The translations under genes and the position numbers were made by a program. Under the pieces are notes generated by a model. It did not search any database. It had not been told where the DNA came from and saw only the letters and a list, made by a program, of their open reading frames with translations. 64,000 nucleotides of DNA from Mesorhizobium helmanticense (lineage in GTDB: Bacteria > Pseudomonadota > Alphaproteobacteria > Rhizobiales > Rhizobiaceae), in the NCBI RefSeq assembly GCF_003034915.1, contig NZ_PZJX01000045.1:98324-162323 (forward strand). Reading direction: 5' to 3'. Positions 41,779 through 50,533 of this stretch are shown in pieces; the stretch's first letter is position 1; every line of letters starts with the position of its first letter.

Positions 41779-42635
41779 TGCTTGAGCGCCCCGAAGGTCA
41801 GCCCGCGCACCAGATGGCGCTGGATGGCGATGCCCATGATGACCGGCGGCACCGCGGCAATGAGGCCCAGCGCTGCCTTGGCGCCGTAGAGCTGCCCGGT
41901 CATCGAGGAAGATAGCGAGGCCATGTAGACCGGGATCGTCACCCATTCGCGCGTCGTCAAAAGCAGCGCGATCAGATAGTCCGACCAGTTGAGGATGAAG
42001 ACGAAAAGTGCCGCACTTGCCAGCGGCGCGCGCATCATCGGCAGCGTGATGCGGGTGAAGACGCGCCATCGCGAACAGCCCTCGACCAATGCCGCCTCCT
42101 CGATCTCGCGCGGCATGTCGTCGAAGAAGGTCTTCATCAGCCAGAAGGCGAAAGGTAGCGTGACAATGCCGTAGATCAGCGACAGTCCCCACCAGCTGTC
42201 GGTGAAATTGAGGAAAGCCCACATGATCATCACCGGCGTCATCACCGCCATCGGCGGAAACAGGCGCAGCTGGATCAGCGCCAGCGGCAGGTTCTGGCCA
42301 GAGCCGAAGCGCGACAGCCCGTAAGCTGCGGCCGTGCCGGCCGACATGGCGATCACCGTGCCGAACGTGGCCGACAGCAGCGACGACAGGATCGGCTTCA
42401 GCGCGGTGCGGTCGAGCGCGACGATCAGATTGTTGGTCGATTCACCGAAGACGAACTGGAAATTGCCGAGCGTCGGGTTCTTCGGCCACCAGGTCAGGTC
42501 GGCGCCGGTCGCCGACCATTCCGCGATCGGCTTGAACGCCATCGACACCATCCACAGGATCGGCACCAGCGTCACCGCCATGGCCGCGAGGATGGCGGCA
42601 TAGCGGAATATCTCGAAGGGAACGGAGCGCTTCAT
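41775..42635 (-). CDS. Maltose-type ABC importer, permease 2
   Basis: A 286-residue six-span permease (MalG/UgpE type) with the ATPase-contact loop REIEEAALVEGCSRWRVFTRITLP (its EAA...G core lies at residues about 187-196). The start is the ATG of MKRSVPFEIFRYAA at 42635; an in-frame extension upstream runs through a hairpin and is not protein-like. Confidence 0.9.
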   Translation of the reverse strand: MKRSVPFEIFRYAAILAAMAVTLVPILWMVSMAFKPIAEWSATGADLTWWPKNPTLGNFQFVFGESTNNLIVALDRTALKPILSSLLSATFGTVIAMSAGTAAAYGLSRFGSGQNLPLALIQLRLFPPMAVMTPVMIMWAFLNFTDSWWGLSLIYGIVTLPFAFWLMKTFFDDMPREIEEAALVEGCSRWRVFTRITLPMMRAPLASAALFVFILNWSDYLIALLLTTREWVTIPVYMASLSSSMTGQLYGAKAALGLIAAVPPVIMGIAIQRHLVRGLTFGALKQ

Positions 42636-42663
42636 CTTGCAGCTTTGCTGGATTGATCGTTGC

Positions 42664-42693
42664 GGAGGGGAAGAGCAATCACTCCTCCCCTCC
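42664..42693 (-). terminator. Hairpin after binding-protein gene
   Basis: GGAGGGG (42664-42670) pairs with CCCCTCC (42687-42693) with further pairing inside, placed between the binding-protein stop (42715) and the permease start (42635). Confidence 0.55.
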
Positions 42694-42714
42694 ATTGCGA
42701 TCCTGGGAGAAGGA

Positions 42715-44328
42715 TCAGCTGATCGGATCGAGAACGGTGGGCCATGCCTCCTTGTTGGTCTTGATGGCTTCGAGAAGCTTTTCCTCGCCGGTGCGCCGCG
42801 CGATCTTCTTCCACTCGGCCTCGGTGTCGGCCATCGCCTGTTCGGCGGTCTTGGCCTTGGTCAGTGCCGCGACGAGGTTCTCGTCGAGCGCATTGTGGAA
42901 GGCGGTGGCGCCGGGATAGTTGATGGTCGGCACGGTGCGGGCGACCGTCTCGCGCACCACGTCCATGTGGTAGGCGTGATAGGTCTGGCGGACCAGCGGG
43001 TCGGAGAAATCCGACAGCCGGAACGGATCGAAATAGCCGCCCGGATTGGCCGTCATCCAGGCATAGATGCGGCTCGATCCCAGCCATTGCAGGAAGAGGT
43101 AGCAGGCCTCCGGATGCTTGGCCTGCGAGGACACCGAGGCCGACAGATTGAGCCACAACACCGAACGGCTGATCAGCTTGCCGTCGATCTCGCGGCCAGG
43201 CGGCAGCATCGAGCCGATCTTGCCGGTGACCTGCGAATCCTTGTTGCCGGCATTGTCGAGGAATTTCGGCAGGTTGGAGAAGGCGCAGGTCATGGCGGCA
43301 CCGCCCTTGGCGAAATTGCCATACTGCTCCGGCCAGCCCCACGAAATCGCATCCGGCGAATGATGAGCGAGCGACTCGACATATTCCGTCGTTGCCGCGA
43401 TGCCCTGCTCCGAATTGATCAGCGGCTTGCCGGTTTCGTCGAACAGGAACTGGTTGGGCGAGGCCATGGAGACATAGCGCTGGTACCAGTTGGTATAGCC
43501 CCAGCCCTGGTTGCGCAGATCGGTCGAGCCGAACAGGCCCTTGTCCGGACGCTGGAAGAAGGCCGCGATATCGCCATGCTGCTTCCAGGTCTTCGGCGGC
43601 GCAAGCTCGTAGCCGTATTTATCCTTGAAGGCCTTCTGCTCGGCCTCGTCGCCGAACAGATCAGTACGATAGACCCAGGTCTGGAAATCGCCGTCCAGCG
43701 ACACGCCATAGGTCGAGCCGCGATACTGGTTGAGCAGCGACACCCCCTTGGCGCCGTTGACATAGCCGCGTTCGGGATCGTCCCACTCCGGCTTGTGCTG
43801 GGCGACGAAGTCGTCGAGCTTGAGGATACCGCCGGTCTCGGCGAGGTCGCCGAGGCGGTTCCACTCGACCGCATAGATGTCATAGGCCCCACCCTTGGTG
43901 GAAATGTCCTGCATTGTCTTGGTGAATTCCTGGCCGTTCGGCACGCCGACGATCTCGAGCGGAATGCCGGTTTCCTTTTCCCACAGATCCTTGATCGAGG
44001 GTGCGCCGGCGGGGAAAGGCTGCGTCAACTGGCCGATCGAACCGTCGGACAGGCCAAGCACGATCTTGGCCGGCGCCTTGCCGGCGCCTTTCATCGCCTT
44101 GGCCGCCTCGATGGCGCGACCTTCCGGGGTGTCGGGGCCATACTGATAGCGCTCCGAGCCGTCGAAGCCCGTCGGACCGCCGATCATACCCGGCGCCAGC
44201 GCATCGGCGGCATAGGCACGACCTGGACGGATGAATTGCGGGGCAATACCTGCAGCGGCCACGAATACGGCCGCCTTTCCACCGGACGCCAGCAAACGGC
44301 GCCGCGACATGCGGATCAAATTTGACAT
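42715..44328 (-). CDS. Maltose-type ABC importer, large extracellular binding protein
   Basis: A 537-residue precursor, longer than the usual 400-450. The N-terminus MSNLIRMSRRRLLASGGKAAVF carries paired arginines before a hydrophobic stretch and ends ..AYA, a likely Tat-type signal. The mature part has the family-1 extracellular binding fold (IKDLWEKETGIPLEIV, DIYAVEWNRLGDLAETGGI, GVSLDGDFQTWVYRTDLF, NLSASVSSQAKHPEACYLFLQWL). Large binding protein plus two permeases plus two ATPases is the layout of rhizobial glycerol/polyol importers. It heads the fourteen-gene minus-strand run. Confidence 0.9.
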   Translation of the reverse strand: MSNLIRMSRRRLLASGGKAAVFVAAAGIAPQFIRPGRAYAADALAPGMIGGPTGFDGSERYQYGPDTPEGRAIEAAKAMKGAGKAPAKIVLGLSDGSIGQLTQPFPAGAPSIKDLWEKETGIPLEIVGVPNGQEFTKTMQDISTKGGAYDIYAVEWNRLGDLAETGGILKLDDFVAQHKPEWDDPERGYVNGAKGVSLLNQYRGSTYGVSLDGDFQTWVYRTDLFGDEAEQKAFKDKYGYELAPPKTWKQHGDIAAFFQRPDKGLFGSTDLRNQGWGYTNWYQRYVSMASPNQFLFDETGKPLINSEQGIAATTEYVESLAHHSPDAISWGWPEQYGNFAKGGAAMTCAFSNLPKFLDNAGNKDSQVTGKIGSMLPPGREIDGKLISRSVLWLNLSASVSSQAKHPEACYLFLQWLGSSRIYAWMTANPGGYFDPFRLSDFSDPLVRQTYHAYHMDVVRETVARTVPTINYPGATAFHNALDENLVAALTKAKTAEQAMADTEAEWKKIARRTGEEKLLEAIKTNKEAWPTVLDPIS

Positions 44329-44682
44329 TTAAAGTCCTCCCTCAGGCCCTGTTCCTCCACGGCCCTTATGATGGATATTGACGGCAGTGTAGGAAGCCTG
44401 TCAACATCATAAATAATCAAAACACGTCACAATATCGCAAATGAGGGAGAGAATGCAGTCTGTCGAGGTTCCCACATCGCACCCATTGCTTGGATTTGAG
44501 GGAATTCAACACCGATCAAGCTCTTTTCCACGCTGGCTGGCGATTTGGTTTAGCCCGGCGGCTTGCGCATCGGCCAAGGCCGGTTACATCATTTCCCATC
44601 AGAATCGCTGCCGGCGACGAGCCGTTCTCCGGCTTGGAAGGAAATCTGCGCGATTTTGATGCTTGCAATGAGGTAGTCGACT
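44329..44682. promoter_or_regulatory. Divergent promoter region of importer operon and LacI gene
   Basis: No gene is seen in these 354 bp. On the minus strand a perfect TTGACA (44404-44399) lies 71 bp before the binding-protein start, with a weak -10 (about TCAATA) 17 bases on, and the same spot forms a loose inverted repeat TTGAC...GTCAA (44378-44404) that could be the LacI-type operator. The 3' part (44450-44680) is plain sequence. Confidence 0.4.
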
Positions 44683-45714
44683 GTGCGGTCCACCCTGACA
44701 GACATAGCCCGCGAAGCTGGCGTCTCCGCCGCCACGGTTGACCGTGTGCTGAACAACCGTCCGGGCGTGCGGGCGCGCACGCGCGAGATCGTGCTCGAGA
44801 TGGCGCAGCGGCTTGGCTACATCGCTGAGAACTCGAACAGCCCGATCCAGCGCCCCACCTTGCCCGGCGCTGTCATACGGCTTGACTTTGCGCTGCCCGC
44901 CGGCACCAATTCCTTCATCAAGATGCTGCACCGGCATATCGAGGCGCAGGCGCAATCGCGACCCGATCTCGATGTCCGCGTCGCCACGATCGAAGGCTTC
45001 AATCCGGATCGGCTTGCCCGACTGCTGCACGATCTGCACGGCCAGACGCAAGGTGTCGGCGTTATCGCGCTCGACCATCCGACGGTCCGCGAGGCGATCC
45101 GCTCGCTCTCGGCCAGCGGCGTCAAGGTCGTAACCATCGCCTCCGACATTCTGCATGTGCCGAGGGTTGCCTATATCGGTATCGACAACCGCGCCGCCGG
45201 CCGGCTCGCCGGTTATCTGCTCAATCGCTTCATGGGCGCCGGGCACCCTGGCAAGGTGGCGCTGTTCGCCGGCTCGCTGTCCTATCGTGGCCATGAGGAA
45301 CGCGAGATGGGCTTCCGCCATATCCTGACGGAGGAATCCCCCAATCTCGAGATCGTCGAGATGCGCGAAATGCTCGACGATCGGGAGAAGGCCTATTCGG
45401 AAGCGTCGGCCCTGCTGGAACGGCATCCGGATCTGGCCGCGATCTACAATGTCGGCGCCGGCAATACCGGCATTGCCAGGGCGCTGAAGGAGCGCGGCCG
45501 CGCGCTGTCTACGGTCTTCCTAGGCCACGAGGTGACGGAGGGCACCAAGGACCTTCTGCTCGACGGCACGCTGGACGCCGTGATCGACCAGAACCCGCGC
45601 GTCGAGGCCCGCGAGGCGCTCAATATCCTGACCCATGCCGTCAGGGGCTTGCCCTACGAACTGCACCAGCCGCGGCTGCAGGTGATCTTCAGGGAAAGCA
45701 TTCCGGAGATCTGA
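44683..45714 (+). CDS. LacI-family transcriptional regulator
   Basis: A 343-residue regulator: HTH TLTDIAREAGVSAATVDRVL at residues 4-23, hinge, and a type-1 periplasmic-binding effector domain (GVIALDHPTVREAI, GHPGKVALFAGSLSYRGHEERE, LDAVIDQNPRVEAREALNIL). It begins with GTG at 44683. It is divergent from the large importer operon and is its most likely repressor. The QNPRVEA pattern near the C-terminus is shared with sugar-binding proteins of the polyol/inositol type. Confidence 0.92.
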   Translation: MRSTLTDIAREAGVSAATVDRVLNNRPGVRARTREIVLEMAQRLGYIAENSNSPIQRPTLPGAVIRLDFALPAGTNSFIKMLHRHIEAQAQSRPDLDVRVATIEGFNPDRLARLLHDLHGQTQGVGVIALDHPTVREAIRSLSASGVKVVTIASDILHVPRVAYIGIDNRAAGRLAGYLLNRFMGAGHPGKVALFAGSLSYRGHEEREMGFRHILTEESPNLEIVEMREMLDDREKAYSEASALLERHPDLAAIYNVGAGNTGIARALKERGRALSTVFLGHEVTEGTKDLLLDGTLDAVIDQNPRVEAREALNILTHAVRGLPYELHQPRLQVIFRESIPEI

Positions 45715-45772
45715 GCACAGGTTCCAAGAGAAGCCGCGCCAGAGCACGGCTGTGGAGTCATAAGCGCGTCTC

Positions 45773-46720
45773 CTAATCCTCGTCCGCCACCTCCGGATAC
45801 AGCGCCTGCGCCAGGTCGCGGATCGCATCGGCGGTGCGCGGGCCAAAGCCGATCATATAGGCGCCGTCGAGCACGATCAGCGCTTTGTTCTGCGCCGCCG
45901 GCGTGGCACTCAGCGCGCGCGTTCCGAACACCTGCTCGGCGGTCGGTCCGCCCTTGCCGTCGCTCATCATCAAGATGACGTCGGGCGCCATTTCGATCAG
46001 CTTCTCCTCCGATGCCGGCTTGTAGCCCTTCACGACCTCCATCGGATTGATGCCGCCGGCATAGCGGATGATCGCATCGGCCGCCGTGCCGGCGCCGGCC
46101 GCGCTCAGCCGCACCAGGCCGTGGAAGAACACCACCTTCTTGCGGCGCTCCGGCGCAACTTTCGACGCAAGATCGGTGGCCGTTTGAAACGCGCTAAGCA
46201 CCTCGGCGGAGACCACCCTGCCCTTGTCCTCGTACCCGAGCGACGCTGCGATCAGCGTGATCTTGCGTTCGATGCCTTGCGGACTGTTGTCCTCGGGGAT
46301 GAAGACGATCGGGATTGCCAGCGACTTCAGCACCTCGACCGCTTCGGGCGGCCCGCTGTCCTCGGCGGCCAGGATCAGATCGGGGCGCAGACCGGCCAAC
46401 CCCTCGACCGAAAGCTGGCGGCGGTAGCCGACATTGGGTTTTTGGATGACCGATGCTGGATATTTGCTGCCGCGATCGACAGCAATGATTCGCTCGCCGG
46501 CGCCAAGCGCATGCACGATCTCGGTGACGTCGGAGCCAAGTGTCAGGATTCTCGTCGCCGGCCCCGGCGTGACGGTGCGCCCAAGCGCATCCACAATGGT
46601 CTCGGCGGCCAGCGCCTTGAAGCCGCAGGAAGGCGCCAGGACGGACAGCGCAAGAATGAGCACCATCGCGATCCCCCCCGGTTGAAACCAGTGCATCCAC
46701 CTGCCCTCACTGCCGATCAT
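45773..46720 (-). CDS. hmuT: Heme ABC importer, periplasmic binding protein (HmuT-like)
   Basis: A 315-residue class III binding protein for heme: hydrophobic export signal, then ETIVDALGRTVTPGPATRILTLGSDVTEIVHALGAGERIIAVDRGSKYP, GLRPDLILAAEDSGPPEAVEVL and the C-terminal GGINPMEVVKGYKPASEEKL. The ATG at 46720 has AGGAG eight bases ahead. It is divergent from the TonB receptor gene. The usual hmuS, hmuU and hmuV are not next to it in this window. Confidence 0.85.
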   Translation of the reverse strand: MIGSEGRWMHWFQPGGIAMVLILALSVLAPSCGFKALAAETIVDALGRTVTPGPATRILTLGSDVTEIVHALGAGERIIAVDRGSKYPASVIQKPNVGYRRQLSVEGLAGLRPDLILAAEDSGPPEAVEVLKSLAIPIVFIPEDNSPQGIERKITLIAASLGYEDKGRVVSAEVLSAFQTATDLASKVAPERRKKVVFFHGLVRLSAAGAGTAADAIIRYAGGINPMEVVKGYKPASEEKLIEMAPDVILMMSDGKGGPTAEQVFGTRALSATPAAQNKALIVLDGAYMIGFGPRTADAIRDLAQALYPEVADED

Positions 46721-46777
46721 GCCGTTCACTCCTGTCCAGGATGCTTTCGCCAATGGCGTGGCCTATAAATTTAAAGT

Positions 46778-46792
46778 TGACTCATGTCATCA
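46778..46792. promoter_or_regulatory. Iron-responsive operator TGA-N9-TCA
   Basis: TGACTCATGTCATCA matches the rhizobial iron-responsive operator TGA-N9-TCA recognised by RirA and lies in the AT-rich divergent region between hmuT and the heme receptor gene. Confidence 0.55.
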
Positions 46793-46905
46793 TGTTTTAA
46801 TATGTCACCCATGCCCTGACCGATCGGTCGAGGGATTTCCATCATGCCAGCCAAGGCCGCTCAGCCACCGCCAGCAGTTTTGCTTTGCTTGGGGGCTGGG
46901 ATCAC

Positions 46906-49026
46906 ATGAGACGAACAAACAACACGACCTTGATGGCGAGCACCGCGCTCGCCTTCGCGCTGGGCTTGTGCGCCGCGCCGCAGGCCAAGGCGCAGGAACA
47001 GGAAAAGAAGGGCGCCGCCAAGACCGGCCGTCTGGCGCCGGCCAACGCCGCGCAGGACCAGCCGGCGACTATGCTCGATGTCATCACCATCTCGGCGACG
47101 ATGATCAAGACGGCGGTGATCGAATCGATGGCTGCCATCAGTGCCATCGATCAGGAAGAGCTCGATCGCATCCAGCCGGACACCGCCGCCGACATCTTCC
47201 GCACCACACCTGGTGTCGCCGCCTCGATGAACGGCGACGATCCGGCGACCGCCATCAACATTCGCGGGCTGGAGCAGTATGGCCGCGTCGTCGTCACCCT
47301 CGACGGCGCCCGCCAGGATTACTGGCGCGTCGGCCACGGTTCTGGGTCGTTCTATGTCGAGCCCGACCTGATCAAGGAAGCCACCGTCATTCGCGGCCCG
47401 GTGTCCAACGCCTATGGTTCCGGCGGCATCGGCGGCGTCGTCTCCTTCGAGACCAAGGATGCCGGCGACTTCCTCAAGCCGGAGGAGCGCTGGGCGCTGA
47501 GCGAGAAGCTCGGCTATGAGGACAATGGCGACGGCTTCACCACCAGCACCACCGGCGCCTATCGCTTCAGCGAAGACGCCGACATCATCGGCAACCTCAT
47601 CTACCGCGACCGCGACAGCTACACCGACGGCAATGGCGATATCGTACCGTGGACCGGCGAAAGCATCACCAGCGGCTATATGAAGGCGACGCTGCGGCCG
47701 GCCGACGGCCACGAGCTGAAGCTTGGCGCCATCCTGCAGCGCTACAACGACCAGATCACCGGCTCGAGCGGTTCAACCTCGCCGACACTCAGCCGCTACG
47801 ACACCAACACCACCAACCAGACCTACACGGCAGCCTATACCTGGAAGCCTGATGACAATGAGCTGATCGACTTCAGCGCCAATGCCTACCACAACCGCAC
47901 GCGCGCCGAGCAGACGCAGGTCTGGCCGATTTCCGCGATCGGCAATTTCCGCTACTACGACGTCGCCACGACCGGCTTCAACGTGAAGAACTCCTCGCGC
48001 TTCGACGCCTGGGAGATGGCCCACACGCTGACCTACGGTCTCGACTACTACTATCTGGAGGCCTCGTCGGAAGCCGCGCATTTCGGCGCCGGCGAGCAGC
48101 AAGGCTATGGCGGCTTCCTGCAATGGCAGGGCGACTATGAGAACTGGCTGCAGCTCATCGCCGCCATGCGCTATGACGGCTACCAGCTCGACGGCGAGAC
48201 CAACACCGTGCCGCCGGAGCAAGCCTCGATCTCCGGCAACCGATGGTCGCCGCGCCTCACCGTAGGCGTGACGCCGCTCGAAGGCTTTCAGCTCTACGGC
48301 ACCTATTCCGAAGGCTACCGGGCGCCAGGCTTGCAGGACGTTTATCGCGGCGGCGGTGCGCATGGCTCGGGTGACACCTACCAGCCCAATCTGCTGCTCC
48401 AGCCCGAAACGGCGAAGAACTGGGAGGCCGGCGTCAACCTGAAGTATGACGATGTGCTGACATCAGGCGACCGGCTGCGCGCCAAGGTCAACGTCTTCCA
48501 CACCGATATCGAGGACTATATCGACGTCGACCTGACCGTATTGCCGCGCACGGCGATCAACATCGGCGATGCGCGGCTTAGGGGTATCGAGGCCGAGGCC
48601 GTCTATGACTATGGCTGGGGCTTCGTGAACCTTGCAGGCGCGCTGATCGACGCCAAGATCGTCAGCGGCGTTTATTCCGGCCAGGCGCTGAACAACACGC
48701 CGCTCGACCGCTTCTCGGCCACCATCGGCTTCCGGATGCTGGAAGACCAGCTCACCGTCGGTGCGCAATATCTGAGCGTCGGCAAGATCACCCGGACAAG
48801 CCGCACCAATCCGAACGCCGTGCCGGTGGTCAATGACGGCTTTGACCTGGTCAATGTCTTCGCCAACTGGCGCATCAACGACCACGCCAGGCTCGATTTC
48901 GCCGTCGATAACGTCTTCGACACCGCCTACACCGACCCGCAAAGCGCATGGTCGACGTCGGCGGCAACGGAACAGGGCAAGGGCCGCACCTTCAAACTGG
49001 CGCTGACCGGCAGGATCGGAGGTTGA
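46906..49026 (+). CDS. hmuR: TonB-dependent heme receptor
   Basis: A 706-residue outer-membrane receptor: signal peptide (cut after about residue 31, ..PQAKAQ), plug domain (VITISATMIKTAVIESMAAISAID TonB box region; NIRGLEQYGRVVVTLDGARQDY), and a 22-strand barrel ending in aromatic-poor LALTGRIGG. The heme-receptor motif pair is present as YRAPGLQDVY and QPNLLLQPE (family FRAP and NPNL). The ATG at 46906 starts MRRTNNTTLMAST; GGGGGCTGGG lies ahead. Iron control is expected from the operator upstream. The next gene starts two bases after its stop. Confidence 0.88.
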   Translation: MRRTNNTTLMASTALAFALGLCAAPQAKAQEQEKKGAAKTGRLAPANAAQDQPATMLDVITISATMIKTAVIESMAAISAIDQEELDRIQPDTAADIFRTTPGVAASMNGDDPATAINIRGLEQYGRVVVTLDGARQDYWRVGHGSGSFYVEPDLIKEATVIRGPVSNAYGSGGIGGVVSFETKDAGDFLKPEERWALSEKLGYEDNGDGFTTSTTGAYRFSEDADIIGNLIYRDRDSYTDGNGDIVPWTGESITSGYMKATLRPADGHELKLGAILQRYNDQITGSSGSTSPTLSRYDTNTTNQTYTAAYTWKPDDNELIDFSANAYHNRTRAEQTQVWPISAIGNFRYYDVATTGFNVKNSSRFDAWEMAHTLTYGLDYYYLEASSEAAHFGAGEQQGYGGFLQWQGDYENWLQLIAAMRYDGYQLDGETNTVPPEQASISGNRWSPRLTVGVTPLEGFQLYGTYSEGYRAPGLQDVYRGGGAHGSGDTYQPNLLLQPETAKNWEAGVNLKYDDVLTSGDRLRAKVNVFHTDIEDYIDVDLTVLPRTAINIGDARLRGIEAEAVYDYGWGFVNLAGALIDAKIVSGVYSGQALNNTPLDRFSATIGFRMLEDQLTVGAQYLSVGKITRTSRTNPNAVPVVNDGFDLVNVFANWRINDHARLDFAVDNVFDTAYTDPQSAWSTSAATEQGKGRTFKLALTGRIGG

Positions 49027-49028
49027 GC

Positions 49029-50114
49029 GTGGGCGAGGCACCGGTGAGCGGACTGGCCTGCGAGGCGCGCCTGAACCTGCGGCATCTGCCGCATTATATG
49101 GATCGTATCAGCGACAGGCTGCAGAGCTTCGAGGCCGACGCTTCACGTGATGGGCAGCGGATCGACTTCCGCTTCGCCTTCGGCGGCGCCTCCTTCGATA
49201 TGGAGAAACAGGTGATGCGGGCCAATGCCGCCGACCGCGACGGCCTTGCCCGCATCAAGGACCTTCTGGCCACCGCGATCCAGGTCTATGCCAGGGAAGA
49301 AAACCCGGAGATCGTCTGGACCGGCGATCTCGCTGACGAGACCCGCCTCGCCCAGTTTCGCGAGATGACCGTGACTGACGTTCGCGACCTCACCCCGCAT
49401 ATGCGCCGTATCCGCTTTGCTGGCGAGGATCTGGAGCGTTTCGCGAAATTCTGCGGCATGCACATCCGCATGCTGTTCCCGACCAGCGAAGTGCCCGATC
49501 CGCTCTGGCCCATGCTCGGCAGCAATGGTCTGCCGGTCTGGCCTTCGGACGACAGGCGTCCGGTGGCGCGCGTTTACACCATCCGCGCGCTCGACGTGGC
49601 CAACGGCGTCATCGATGTCGACTTCCTCGTCCATCCCGGCGAGAGCGTCGGCGCCGCCTGGGCAATGCAGGCGGCACCCGGCATGAAGGTCGGCATCATG
49701 GGGCCGGTAGGCCGTCCGGTGCGGCCAGCGTCATGGTATGTGCTGGGTGCCGATGAAACCGGCCTGCCGGCGCTGGCGCGGCTGTTGGAGACGCTGCCCG
49801 ACGAGACCAAGGGCGTGGCCTTCGTCGAGATCGCCGACGAGGCCGAAAAGCAACCCATCGACAATGCCACCGGCATCGAGCTGCACTGGCTTTCGAGAAA
49901 CGGCGTGCCGGCGGGCGAAGACCAGCGGCTCGCCGATGCCGTCCAGTCTGTGGCATGGCCCCACATCGGTTCGGCCTTCGGCTGGTTCGCCGCCGAAGCC
50001 GCTGCCGCGAAAATCGTTCGCGAACACTGGCGCGGCACACTGGGGCTCGGCCGCGACGAGACGCTGGCGGCCGCCTATTGGCGGCGGGGCGCGGCCGGGC
50101 TTATGGCGGGTTAG
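49029..50114 (+). CDS. Siderophore-interacting-type ferric reductase with N-terminal DUF2218
   Basis: A 361-residue fusion. Residues about 5-85 are DUF2218 (ARLNLRHLPHYMDRI, DFRFAFGGASFDMEKQVMRANAADRDGLARIKDLL). The rest is a siderophore-interacting flavoprotein: FAD part VTDVRDLTPHMRRIRFAGEDL, RPVARVYTIRALDVANGVIDVDFLVH, then GPVGRPVRPASWYVLGADETGLPALARLLE and the C-terminal FGWFAAEAAAAKIVREH. GTG 49029 is chosen because GGAGG lies six bases ahead; TTG 49023 would be on top of that site. It probably releases iron from heme or a siderophore after uptake by the receptor encoded just upstream. Confidence 0.86.
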   Translation: MGEAPVSGLACEARLNLRHLPHYMDRISDRLQSFEADASRDGQRIDFRFAFGGASFDMEKQVMRANAADRDGLARIKDLLATAIQVYAREENPEIVWTGDLADETRLAQFREMTVTDVRDLTPHMRRIRFAGEDLERFAKFCGMHIRMLFPTSEVPDPLWPMLGSNGLPVWPSDDRRPVARVYTIRALDVANGVIDVDFLVHPGESVGAAWAMQAAPGMKVGIMGPVGRPVRPASWYVLGADETGLPALARLLETLPDETKGVAFVEIADEAEKQPIDNATGIELHWLSRNGVPAGEDQRLADAVQSVAWPHIGSAFGWFAAEAAAAKIVREHWRGTLGLGRDETLAAAYWRRGAAGLMAG

Positions 50115-50533
50115 ATCCTGATGATCGCCCGGGCATCCTCGCCGAGGCCGATCGCGATCCTATGGCCCGAGACAATGCCGGATATGTCGCAGACGACCAG
50201 CGGCACACTCATACCATAGAGGAATTCTGCGACGATCGCGCCGACGGCAAGGATCGGATCCGGCCGTTCCATGAGGATGCCGGCCGGCGCGGTGCCCCTG
50301 CGGATCGCCTCGGCCAGAACCGAGGACGAGGAGGACGAGCCCCGCCCGCTCGGCATCACCAGGATCTTGCCGGCGACGTTTTCGCCAAGGCCAGGATGCG
50401 AATGGTCGATGATGTCGCCCGTTTCGGCGTCGATGCCGCCCCAGAAGCTGAGTGGTTGCGAAAGCACCAGCGCCGAGCCCTGCGCCGAGCCGGCCAGCTG
50501 GAAAATGCCGGTGCGTCCGACACGCCTCGTCAT
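50111..50533 (-). CDS. Aconitase X small subunit (DUF126 swivelling domain)
   Basis: A 140-residue small subunit of an aconitase-X enzyme: LSFWGGIDAETGDIIDHSHPGLGENVAGKILVMPSGRG followed by a run of serines (SSSSSSVLAEAIRRG) that holds the substrate-binding serine, and GAIVAEFLYGMSVPLVV. The ATG at 50533 overlaps the stop of the large subunit. The two-chain form is known among aconitase-X enzymes such as cis-3-hydroxy-L-proline dehydratase. Confidence 0.88.
   Translation of the reverse strand: MTRRVGRTGIFQLAGSAQGSALVLSQPLSFWGGIDAETGDIIDHSHPGLGENVAGKILVMPSGRGSSSSSSVLAEAIRRGTAPAGILMERPDPILAVGAIVAEFLYGMSVPLVVCDISGIVSGHRIAIGLGEDARAIIRI

Noticed and set aside
45730..45752. AGCCG...CGGCT as a bidirectional terminator between the LacI and hmuT genes
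   Set aside because: Only five pairs close a ten-base loop and there is no T-run on either side.
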